Source of the DNA: Anas platyrhynchos
Taxonomy: Eukaryota > Chordata > Aves > Anseriformes > Anatidae
Direction of reading: 5' to 3'
NCBI RefSeq assembly: GCF_047663525.1
Contig: NC_092613.1
Location: forward strand, 3,869,501-3,933,500
DNA length: 64,000 bases
The notes below the pieces were generated by a model. That model saw only the letters and a list, made by a program, of their open reading frames with translations, searched no databases and was not told the DNA's origin. The position numbers and the translations under genes are program-made. Below, piece after piece: positions 35,681 to 47,600 of this stretch (its first letter is position 1; the number at the start of each line of letters is the position of its first letter).

Positions 35681-38600
35681 AATTCACCGTTGGCTTTGGC
35701 TTTATGAAGTATTCATTGCATTCAAGCTTCTCAGGGTAATTAACTATCCTACGAGCCCCATGTAACACAACCCAGCCACAATCCATCTTCAACACTTCAT
35801 TAGCGGGTCTCCGTGCCACTTAAATAAATTAACGGGGAATAAACACACAAACAAAGCTTTTCCCTCTCCGAGAGGCTCAGCCACTCTTTCTCACGCTCTC
35901 TCATTCAGATAACACAAAGTTTTACCCCTCTCTCCCCTCCCTGCTACAACGCTGCTGGCTGATCGCTCCATCCATCAATGCTGGGGGACCGTGGCACGCC
36001 AGCAGGCTGTCACCGCTCCAGCTCCATCCCATCCCGCATCCAGCAAGGCATGGAAAGGTCTGACGTCTGCTGCAAACCCGGTGCTGTGCTTTGAGCTCTG
36101 CCCTGCTTGGAGCAGCTGGGACAGGCATGGGACACCCGTGCCACCACTGGTCCCAGCCCCGGATCGAGCCCGCCGCAAGGTGACACAGCCGCCAATAAAC
36201 GCAGACAGGAGTGGGACTCGTCGCTGTGATAGATGTGCAAAAATTACCTCCAGCCTCCGTTGCTGAGTCAGCCTTTCTGACTTCAATACTTCACAGCAAT
36301 AAACAGGGAGATAAGAGCTGGCGCGAGTGGGACGCAGCAAACCTGGGCGAGATGAGCGATGGCTCTGCCAACAGCCCGGCGTGCTGGGGGGGGCACTGAG
36401 CACAGCATGTAATTAAAGCTGATTTCTGGAACAAAGCTCTGCTCCGGAAAACATCCCGAAACCTTGCACCAAAACTCTCAGCCCCATGGCCTGTCCTGGT
36501 GCTGACCTGGCAAATTTTGAAGGTGTTTTTTAAGCTGAGAGCACTCACCATGTTCCCATCGCTGCTGCAGTGCTCCCAGGGCTCATCAGAGGGGACGGGT
36601 GCCAAAGCCCGGCTCAGAGGTCTGCACAGTGAACATCCTGCCAGCCCCAGGGGCCTCTGCACAGCTTCACCAGCTCCTCTCCCTGCAAAGCCTCTCCCTG
36701 GCCCAAGCAGCTGGGTATCAAAGGGAGGGTGCAGGGCATGAGCTGCCTGCTGCCCACCCCCGGGTGTCCCCAGCTGGGGCTCATTTCCCTTCCTCCTCCA
36801 CTTCGTGCTGGCTTTTCCTCGCATGTTTAGGGGCAGGCAGGGCTGCTGGGCTTGCCATCCCCACTGCTGATGCCTCTTCCCAGGATCTAGGCTGTGCCAG
36901 ATCCATCACAAGCATCTATGCCTCTCCGAGCACATCCATTGGGGAGCCCCAGCCCATCTCATTTTTGCTTGCTTTGTTGGACACCTGGCTGAGTTCCTCC
37001 CCAGATCCCGCTGACTTCTCCCTGTGAAGCCTGGGCAATTCGTGATGCAATTCTTCCACAGGGCCCAGCCTCATCCTGGTGGTACCCAGGCTGGCTTCTT
37101 GCACCTGGCATCATTGCTGGGTGGTCTGCCGGGCTCCCAAACACAGGGACAAGGCACGTGCTGGTGTCACCTCCACAGGGACTGACGAACAGCGCGAGCC
37201 CCATTGCTAAGAGTGGTGGTGAAAGAAACCCATCCCCCTGAGCTGGAAAAATGCCGTCTGCCCTGCTGATGGATGGGGTTTTATAAAAAAGTAACCAAGC
37301 AGCTCAATGGAGGGCATCCTCTGCACCGGGAAAAGCAGCTCGAACCCTCTCCATCACTGCAGCAGCCGGGCTGTCCCCGGGGAGCCGCTTCCACATCAGC
37401 CCCGGCTGCTAATAGGGAGAGCACGCGCTCGCCAGCCGGAGCCGTGTAACCTGGCCCCAGGCGAGGCCATAATATACCTTCCTAGACCCGGTACATGTGT
37501 TCTGTCTTGTTATAAACCGTGTTAAGGACAAGGAAAAAAATTTAATAAAACTACTGTATTGGAAAGAAAAGGCAGTGGTGCTCGGTGGGGATGGCCATTG
37601 AGGCAGCGCAGCCGCGGTTTGCAGGGCTGGGTGGCTCAGCTCTGCAGGGCAATAGGGACCCAGGTTGGGGTTTCCAGACACCCCGTGCCATGGCCACGCA
37701 TCCTCCTGGCTGCCACAATCAGCATCTCATCGAGGCACCGTGCAGGGCGCACGCTGCTGAGGTTGGCATTTGCTTGAGCGCACTGTGTTCATGAGGCAGG
37801 GCCAAAGCATGCGATTTTCATTTTGTGGTTTCAACATTTAGCTCCAGCGTTGGCAACATCAACCCTAATTATTTGCAAGAAGTCTTGAAGGCTGTGGGGA
37901 TAAATCAATATAAACAACATGTTCATAAGCTCTGAATCATGTTCCTAACAGCATTATGACTTTAATTTGAATCCGAGAAAGAGGGGGGCTTGGGTTTGGT
38001 GTCCCCCTCCCTGTTTCTTTGGCTTACTAGTTTTTGCTGTTTGTCTGCCCTCATCACCCACATCCCATGAAGGACGATGCTGTGGGGTGAGAGGGGAGCA
38101 GGCTTGGAGCAGGGACAGTTTTGTGGCCCCAGCTGTTACCCATCATCACCACTGGGCACGGCAGCAGAGCTCCCACAAGATCACAAGATTAAGGACTGAC
38201 TTTCCTCGAAGCCTGAGTTTTACCTCCAGTACATCAACAAATTCAGGTCCATATCCGTAAGGATATCACCACGAGCTGGAATTGAAGATTGTGGTGTTTT
38301 TTCATCCATCCCATCCTGAAACCTGGCACGGGGCGCAAGTGAGGACAAGGCACAGGCTCGGGCATCCTCTCGCCCGCGGGCTGCGGTGCTGGGGCTCCCT
38401 CGCCTCTCCTGCTGGTGCTGCAGATGGCCCACCAGATGGGCAGCCGCCCCTCACGCCCGCACCTTGCAAGCAGATTCTGTCAGGTTGAAAAAGGAAAAGC
38501 TTAATTAAGCAGTTGCGTGCGTACAATTACGGATAATTAAATCTCCGCGTTTCACTTCTTTGTTGTTCGGTGTTTGCAAAAAGTTTCGTAACAATTCGAG

Positions 38601-41600
38601 GCAACCGTTGCCCAAAGCAGGATCTTTCCTTCCTCTCTCTCTCCTGCTTGATTTTAGGGGTTTCTTTTGGAGTGAATCAAGCGGCACCAAGAACCTCAAG
38701 ATGGGCAAGACCCTGTGAGCCCCAACCCTTGGTGCCAATCCGCTGGGGTAGGGTTCACAGAGCTCAGCTCCCACTGCAGACCCGAAACCAGAGGCAGGTT
38801 TGCAGGAGCGCAGTGCATGCACAGTGCAAAGCTGCCCGGTACCATGCTGCTTTGGCTGCCCTGTGTGATTTCACACACTTGTGAAATCTTATCAGCAACA
38901 CCCGTGCTCCGCTCTGGCCCCAGCACAGGGCTGGCTGCCAAGAGCCAGTCCTTGCTCCATCACCCTCAAGGGCTCAGTCCCAGAGCAAAGGGAGGAAGAC
39001 CAGGCAAAAGCCCCCGAGCACAGGGGTGAAGCTTTTTCAGCACCCACACCCAGGAATTTGCATCCCAGGTCCGCTCTGCCTAATTAGTGCCTGCAACCCA
39101 TTGTAACCCATTTCCCAGTGGGGACCAGCCACCAGCCCTGGGAACATCATGGTCACTCCTCATCAACACCCTGCTCGCGGGCACGGGTCCCAGCCACCGC
39201 CTGAGAGCCAGACAAAAGTAACTGGCTTAATTTGTGGTGGTGCTTTTGTTTTATGCAAGGAGCAGAACAGTCATAAAGCTCTGGAGGTAGGTACTGGAGC
39301 TGGGGCTGCTTTTATTGTTTGTAAGTCCTTGAAGTTTTGCCATGTTTATGAAGGTTTATTAAAAAAAACAAAAACCACATAACCATCAAACTCTCAGTTC
39401 TCTAATTGAGTGTATTTCAAAGACACGTGTCTGCTTCTAATATGCAGCTATATTTATACCACCATCCATTAATTTTTATTTACCTTGTAGTGAAACTCAT
39501 CTTCATCCTTAATTCCCAGGGTCACATTTGCTTTGAAATCAGAATTGGACCTAACAATCAGCCGTATATTTAACGTGCCATTAAATTCTCGGTTCTGCTT
39601 TCACAGTTTTCAAACCAGTCGGCTTAAAATACAGCAGCGGTCCCATTTTTCCCCGAGTACCTGGAGGCCAGACAGCAAAAATGAATCTTCGTGTGGCTGA
39701 AAGATGTCAAGCGCTTGGAAAGAGCCCAGAGAGAGCAACAGAAATGATTGGGGGGCTGCAAAGCGAGACCTGCAGGCAGAGACCGGGAGCTCCGAGGCTG
39801 AGCAGTTCAGAGGAGGCAGAAGGGAGACACGGTCACAATTTTCAAAGGTGCGAGCGTGCTGCGGGAGAGGAAAGGTGTAATCCTTCCTTGTGTGCACGGA
39901 GAGGTTAGGAAAAGAAATAACGAGTGTCAGAGCCGGAGAGATTTAGGCTGGGCAGGAGAAGCTCTGCAGGGCTGAGCATGTGAAAGGGATGAAGCCTTGG
40001 GTCTTTAGGCAAACAGACTGGCTTGTCCCCAGTGTGGGGACATCGGATGGGCAGCACCAGGCTCCCCATGGTATTGAAAAGTCCCAACCCCAGCCCCAAA
40101 CCCACACAGGGCACCTCCACCCTCCCCTCTGCCTCTTCCAAGGCAAAGCCCCCTCGTGCCTCATCCTCCTGCACGCAGAGATCGGAGACGCCAGAACTTT
40201 GTGCTGCCACACCTTTGCAAAAGTAAGGAAAAAATGAGAGGGAAGAGGAAAACATCATTCCTGGTGTGCTGTGCTGAGCCCAGAGCTGGGAGCAACCCCT
40301 CCCTGCCGCCCACCCCGCGACACCTCCCCGCGGAACAGCAGCACCCTCGGGGGCTGGGTTGTGCAAGCGGTGCCGAGCGGGGCCGTGGGACCTGGCTGAG
40401 CGGTGCCTTGATGTAGCGAAGAGAAGATTAGGAGACAAGTGGATCACAGCCTGTAATTAAACACCCAGGGAGGAGGTCTGTGATGCCGGAGAAGCCTTTA
40501 ATCAAGCCTTTAATCAGTCAAAGCCCAGCTTCCCAAGGGATGCGGGCAAGGCAGGCATTGCTTGGAGGCTTCCAGTGAAATCTCTCCAGATCCTGCCTCT
40601 GGTTCTGGGCACAGCTCCGTGAGCTCTGTGCTGGGGTCCATCAGCACCAACACCGGGGTCAACACCACAAAGCCAACCTCAACACCGCCGCATAAAGGTG
40701 ATGTGGGGTGCAGTAAGATGCTCACAGCCTGAGTGTGGGGTGGAGAAATGCACCTGAATGTCTGCACCCTGCAGTGACGGCCCCTAAGATGCCAAGGAGC
40801 TGCATTCAGGGAAGCCAGCGTGACCCTGGGGTTTCACCTTTGCACCTACACTGGCCACCAAACTCCTTGTTGCTCTCTTGGGCTGAGCACGCTGTGGAAG
40901 TTAAACCAGGCAGCACCGACAGCAAACAGCAAATGCAATATTTTAAAGCCCTTCCCAGCATAACAATCTCAAGTACTATTAATAACACTTGTAAGAAGTT
41001 TTTCTTGAATAGATATGATTTTTATCTTGATGGTGTCTCTTTAAATCATTTTTATCCCCAGGAAGTTTGCAAGGAGAGTATTTTCTGTGCACCATTTATC
41101 TTGCCAAATATCCACCACCCCTGTTTATTATTCACTCCCGCTTCAGCAGTCACCAATGGGACTGGTCCCCACCCTCCACTTGGGCTCCTGTTCCCAACTC
41201 GAGATGATTCCTGTCCCTCTCTCCACCCCACCATTCCCTCTTGACACTTGTTTTATTGGTGGCAGCAAAATGAAATCAAGTGCTCAAATCCCCATGGCTG
41301 AGAAGCCATCAGGAGGTAGGAAGGGGTGTGCGCTCAGCTGCCAGACACCCTCACTGTCTTAAGTTAACGTTAAAGTTAATAAAACCCCAGAACATTCCCT
41401 TAAATTCTCCATTTTTCTCTGCAGGAAAAAAAAGGAAGGAGCCACGTCCCTTTTGCTACTGCCAAGCACTCTTCCCAAAATAACCCAGTGCTTTGCAAAA
41501 TCCTCCCCCTCCACCTCTCTCCACCTTTCTGCAACCTTGCACATGGATTTTGGATGCTCTCCTTGTACCAAGAGCCTGTGCAGCCCCCGGGAGTGGGCAC

Positions 41601-44600
41601 CCAGAGCTGCAACAAATATTGGCTGATGCACACGCAGCCCATGGCTGTGATCCACGGGAAACAGGTGGGCTTGGGCAACTTCTTAATTTCTTACTAACTT
41701 CTGTATGAACGCAGCCCCATGGCTTTTAAACCAGCCCCAAAAGGGCTGCACCCCACAGGGATACGGCCCCGATCGCCTGGCAGCAAGGGGAGAAAGAGGA
41801 TTGCAAAAGGACTCACAGGGGCTCCTCCGGCAGCGGCTGCTTGGAAACACCTTGCTCTTTGCAGCTGGATGTGTGGCTGTCAATAAATCGATAGGAACAT
41901 CAGCGTGCACGCAAACAAAGAGAGGAGCGGAGTGGAAACACAGCTGAGCCGGTGAGCAGCCGTGCCTCCCATGCTGAGTGGGCAGGGAACGGGATGGAGA
42001 CACGTGCAGGTCCGTCGTGGTGCCAGGGACATGCCTCTGGGGACCCAGCTGGGTGGGGAGAAAATCCCAGCCACGACGGCTTGGGGATGGGCTCTGGGTG
42101 GGCAGGAGGTGGTGACAATGACAGTGGCAACGTGGAGAGGAGCTGCTGCTCACTGCAGGCAGCAACAGCCCGGGTGGGTCCAGCACAGCCCCAAATATAA
42201 GGCTCAAGGGACAGCTCAGCTCCACCACCTCCTTGCAAGGGGATGGATCGCCCCTAATCTGCCCTCCCTGCATCCTGCTCACTCCCCTCTTCACCTGCTG
42301 TTCCTGAACCTTTTCCCCCAGGCACTGGTTTCTGAGGCACTGCCAGGAGGAGCGCTGTGAGCCGGCGCACTGCTCCGTCCCCTGCGCTCCACGGACACTG
42401 CTCCTTGGGGAAGGGCCACGAAGACGGCGAGCACTTGATCTTGAGCTGAGTTTCCAGCCACAGCAGTGTCACTGTCTGTCCCCAACAGCATCCTCAGTGC
42501 GAACAGATGGAGGAAAGCACGCGAAAGCCTTGGGGCAGGGAAGGCAGAGCTGGGCAGTGAGGCAGGCTGGGGGGAATCCTGCTGTCACATCCATCACTTG
42601 CTTCGAAATAAAGACTTTTTAAGAGGAAAACCACGGAGAAAGGAGCAGATTCTCTTAGAAAACAACTGCTCTGCTTTCAGAAGGCCCTCGGCAGGGCTGA
42701 ACTCACTGCAGTGGTCACGCTAGCACGGGGAGCACTGGGGTGGGTGAGAGCAGCCAGCAGAGCAGGCGTCGGGACGCAGGAGATGCGGGCACAGCACCAG
42801 GACACTCATGGGTGGAAAGGCATAAGAGAAGAGCATCTCTGCCAGGGACCATGGCTGGGAGGGTGTGACACAGAGCCTTTTTCTGAGCACAAACCACGCC
42901 GGCCGGCATCGTGTGCCGAGGCAGAGCAGAAGGTGGAGCAGCCCCAGGTGAAAGCAGGAGGCTGCGGCACAGAACTGAATCGGAGCGAGAAGGGAGGAGG
43001 CAACGCGGAGCGCCGAGCAAAAAGCAGATGAGAGACGGGAGTAATAAAATCTTGCAAACTAGATTAAGAAATGACAAGAGGGGAAGGCAGCGCTGGGCGC
43101 GCGGTCCCGCTGCAGCTGGGGCCGGTGCGCGCACCTCCCGGCGTGCTTTTATCGGCTGCGGCAGCCTGCCATCCCGCTGTGCAAATGAATCTGCTTTTGG
43201 TGTATGATTAAAGCCAAGCACTCCCGCTCCCCTTGTTTCTGAAGGCTTTGGAGGGCTTTTTAAAGGAACACCTGTTACCAAGACCTGGTTAATGACTCAT
43301 TTGGGGAATACTCGAGGCTCTTCTGTGCTTAATAGGTTTTGCATGTGCAGAGGAGGCAACTGGTCATGGACCGGGTGCTGGGAAGCAGCTGGTCCCCAGG
43401 AGGATTTGCTGCTCAGAGCGGCTTTCTTCACTCTCAGTCCCTTTCTACCCTGTGGGAACAGGGACCACAGCCACAGCGGGGCTGCAGAGGAGCTCCCGGG
43501 GGGGTTTCCTGAGCTGGAAACTTCCAGATGCCACCAAAGCCCAGCCCCGCTGCCAGCCCAAGCAGGCAGCCTGCAGCTCATCCCTTTTGCAGCATTCGGC
43601 TGGAGTGACAGAAGTCAGATTCATTGCCTCTCTCCTCATACCATTTTTTGGGTGAAAGACAGGAGCCCCCAAGCCCTGGGTACAGCGTTTTCATTGCCAG
43701 GCACAAACAGCTTGCTGGGGCAGCGAGAACATTGGGGTGATGCTGCCCCAGGGTGCAGGCTCCATCTGACTTCTCTTGTCCTGCCAAAAACCCACCCATG
43801 GGGATGTGGAAGGCACCGTGACAAGGCAAACCTCCCTGGGAGGAAATCCTAAGGGTAAGGAGGGCTGAGCAAGGGCCCTGCCCGTGGGCTGGAGGTGGAG
43901 GAGCGGACACTTGTGCACATGAAACGGGACCAGCTGCTGCTGCAGGAAGTTTTTCCTTCCCAAGGTGTGGGCAGGAGGCACCTCCCTGCTGTCAGCAGCC
44001 CTGCAGTGCCTGGCAGTGGGTAATTAAAGCCTTTTATTCGGTGCCTGGAGGCACGGAGGCATCAAGGGTTCTCATCAAAGAAGAAACCCAGCGGGCTGGC
44101 TTTGTGCAGAGGGGAGGGAAGAGATGCCAAGGCTGCCTGTGCAGGTTTAAAGAAAGTTTTGGCTTCATCTTCATTCTCCTTTCCTAGCTCCGTAAATCCA
44201 CCTTTGCGAACAACTAATCCACATTTATACACTGCTCTGCAGCGCTCAGCTGGGGGAAGGCCAGCACGAGCGGTCAGCCCCAGCCCGTGTTGGAGCTGCT
44301 GCATCCCTGAGTGATGGGGGAATTTCCCCAAAGCCCCTCAAACAGGCACAGGGCTGCGACCCAGGGGTGATCCTGGGGTTCCTCTGACGTCCTGAGATGC
44401 TCAGACACCGTGCAAAGGATGCAAGCAGCTGCTGGAGATGAGCAGGAGGAGCTGCATCCCGGGGCTGGGAGGGACAAACAGCTCCCAGGGAAGAGCTCAG
44501 ACATTGCTGGATATGAGCAATGCTGAGGCCATGCAAAACTCACTGCGTGCTGGGGGCAGGCGTGAGTGCTGCTGAGGGGATGTGGACAGAGCTCCACGGT

Positions 44601-44630
44601 GGAGTGAATGTTCCGGCTCTCAGAGACACC
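35681..44630. other. Intergenic region right of RH2, middle part
   Basis: No coding exon is recognised. AT-rich islands are visible at about 35680-35850, 37790-37975, 38490-38590 and 39380-39620. Short CpG-dense clusters occur at about 40300-40410 and 43080-43185. An AATAAA on the plus strand at 37544-37549, with a preceding A/T run, could be a transcript end but has no gene attached to it. GRM4, expected somewhere to the right by human gene order, was not found. Confidence 0.55.
43080..43185. promoter_or_regulatory. Short CpG-dense cluster
   Basis: About 13 CpG dinucleotides fall in roughly 100 bases, with runs such as gcgcgcgg and gtgcgcgcac. This is far denser than the flanks, which have almost none. 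It may mark a small CpG-island promoter or enhancer of an unrecognised transcript. No open frame or splice pattern beside it supports a coding gene. Confidence 0.35.
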
Positions 44631-47600
44631 AGGAGAGCCGTAATGTCATTTATCATCTTTAAAGATATGTGGAGTTGGCGAGAGAATTAATTCTTCTTCA
44701 TAACCCAGTTCCCGGTATATTTTTTACTGTGCATCATAAATTATAATACCTTTTTATTTTTGTTTTATGGCCTGTCCCCAGCCAATTCTGGTGATCTACA
44801 TTTTCATTTCCCCGGTGCTTTAGGAACCGTCTCTGCCTGTCTCCCTCCTCCTCCCACCAGCTCCCCAATCTCGCCCCTGCCTTGTCCACCCATGAACTTC
44901 ACTGAGACAGGGCTGGAGAGCTGAAAGCAGCAGTGACCTGGCAAGGAGCAAATGCTTGGCACCCCTGGGCTGTCCTGCTGGGGTCCTGCTCAGCTGCTCG
45001 GAGCCTTGTGCAAGCCCCTGGCTGCGGCTCCAACCGTACCTGCAGTGGGGCAGCAGCAAAAGCTCAAATGCAGCAGCAGGGAGGCTACAAGGAGACCACA
45101 GCCGCCTCCTGGTAGGGCTGTGCCAGACCAAAAGCTCTCTCCGGGCTTCCCTGTGGTGTTGAATGTGTCCTGCCCCAAAACACCTTGTGTTACACCTCCA
45201 GATGCTCCAAGGTTGGGATGGCTCTGAGCTTGCTCAGCATTGATTTAGGGTTCTTGCTCCGTGCATGGGTTTTGAGTCGTGTTTGGTTTCCTGTGTTGGT
45301 ACTGGCAGAGGTGGGGATTTCAGCTCCTCCTGCGTCTGAAATTCAAAAGGGTGCACCAGCAAAATGGGAGAATTAAGGCAAAAGTGAGCTACCCCTGCCA
45401 GTGCCAGCACAAGTGATCCCAAATCCTTGAAATGAGCCCTCAGAAGTGACGCAGTTGTCTGGGTCAGCTTTAGCCCCAAAAAATGTTTTTTTGGGGGGTT
45501 ACAGCAATGCCCAGATGAGAGGGGGAACATGGAGAAGCAAAGAGCCCTTCACCTGTCCCCATTGCAGGGAATGAGCGGGGACCGGGAGCATCCTCCAGCA
45601 ATTACAGCCCGACAGTGGGAAGTCAGTCATAAAGCAAAAGACAGAGGGAGGAGAGGTGAGTGTTTATCCCTGAGAAATATGGAGATTTGCCACGATGAGG
45701 CTGGCTAAGAACATTACATTCAGCACGCTAAGCCAGAGAGTTTCAGCAGGTTTATTCATGGCTCAGGCGTTAGGCTCCCTATCAGCAGAAAGGCTTTAAG
45801 CGTGTCGGGGATTTACAGGCAACAAGAGAAGAAAGCAACCAGCTCCTTGGGAATAGCCTGGCAAGGCTGACGTCTCAGACAGGCCTCTATTTCATCGGTG
45901 CTTTAAGATATTTAGGGGGAGAGACTGCCTTTCCCAGGCTCATAGGGGATTCCTAGGGCTAACGCAACCCCCCCAATTACAGTCATTCACGTTTTCTGTC
46001 CTTTTTCATGCAAATCTGTAGCCTTTTCCCTCTTTACCCCAGAGGCTCCTTCTGGCCCCTTTGCCCAGCGCCCTGCACACCAGCTGCCTTTCCCTGCAGC
46101 TACCCCAGCCTAACCCCAGCTGGACTTCCCTCAGAGGAAACACCACGAGGATTTAGAGGGCTCCGAGGAAAGTCGCTGGATCACAGATAAGCACCCGGCA
46201 CACGGGAAGTCTCCTGGCACCACGAGGACACAGCCCCATGCAGAAAAATCCGCCATGCCCTTAAAACCAGCACGGGGGCAAGGCAGGAATGGTTGGAGGA
46301 GGAATGCCACCCTTTAAATATGTGGGGTTGGTGCCAGGCTCAGCTCCCAACCTTCCCCACCACAACTGGGGCTACGCAGAGAAAAATGAGAGCGCAGGAG
46401 CAGGTTAACAGCGAGGAAAATGATCGCTAACGACACGACCAGGGGCTTGTTCCTTCCCTTTTTATTGGAGGTTGAGTGATTACTTGTAGGTAGTTAAAAG
46501 GCAGGAACTGTGTGTTATTGCAGGGGATGCTCAGGAGTAACGGGAGGCTAATTAACGAGCAGCTCTTACTCGCTGCCAGGGGAACGTTCCCAGGGGCCGT
46601 GCTGCCAGCCAGAGCGGTTTTAGGGAGCGTGGCGAGGCAGCGCCGAGCTGGGGGTGGAGGAGGGTGAGGATGAGCCTGTTGCTCTGCGAGAGATGTTCCC
46701 GGCTGAGGTTTTTTTTGTGCGGTGTGGGGAGCTGAGCTGCCGGGGGATGGAGGGGTGGGCTGTAGAGATAGGCACCAGTGAGCCCCCGCAGCCAGTTCTG
46801 GGGGGTCCCAGCTCAGGATGGGGCTGGAGTGGGGCAGACCAGAAGAAATGGCTCCGTGTACGCCCTGGGATGTTTGCAAGCAGATGGAGACAGGATCGTG
46901 CCCGAGGACGTGGGGACACAGAGACATCAGGGCAGGCGTGAGCAGCCAGCCAGCTCTCGGGAGTGTGCTGGGAGAGGGGTGGGTGGGAGCAGGGCAGCAG
47001 TGACAAATGGGTTTAATTCCTCAGCAGACAGCGATCGGAGGGGGTGATTAATGGGAGGAGCACCTCGGCGTGGCCTCAGGAGCGCAGGGAGCTGTTTCGG
47101 CAGAGGATGGAGCAGCGGGGAGCGATGCTCGCAGGTGGCAGGCTGGGAACCACGTTGGGGATCAGCCTGGGGATGAAGACAACGCGACATCCAGCTCCCC
47201 TCCTGCCCAGGCACCTCCCTGACCATCTCCCCAGGGGTTCACCAGCAGGACTGAGACCCTTCTCTCATTCCTTCTGTCCCCCCTCCTTCCTTGTCACACA
47301 CACGGACTGGCACAGCTGGGACACGTGTATGCTCCGTCCATGACCCTATTGCTCTCAGGAAATGCCAAGACAGGGCCAAGCCCCCAGTTTAACCAGGATA
47401 GCCTCCTCCTGTGGGAGCCTGCAGGCCACCACTGCCTGCCCCACTTATTTTTCATTTCAGGAGCTTCAGAGAGGGCCATAAAGAGCCTGAGTGGCTCCGC
47501 AATCATCAGTCCCTATTTCACAATAACAATTAACCAATTAACAGCCCCAGATGCTGCTGCTCATTTTGGGTGGCCTCACAGTGCGAGGAAGGACGGGTTT

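Noticed and set aside
37544-37549. AATAAA as the end of an unknown plus-strand gene
   Set aside because: No coding exon or transcript evidence lies upstream, and the hexamer is common by chance in A/T runs.
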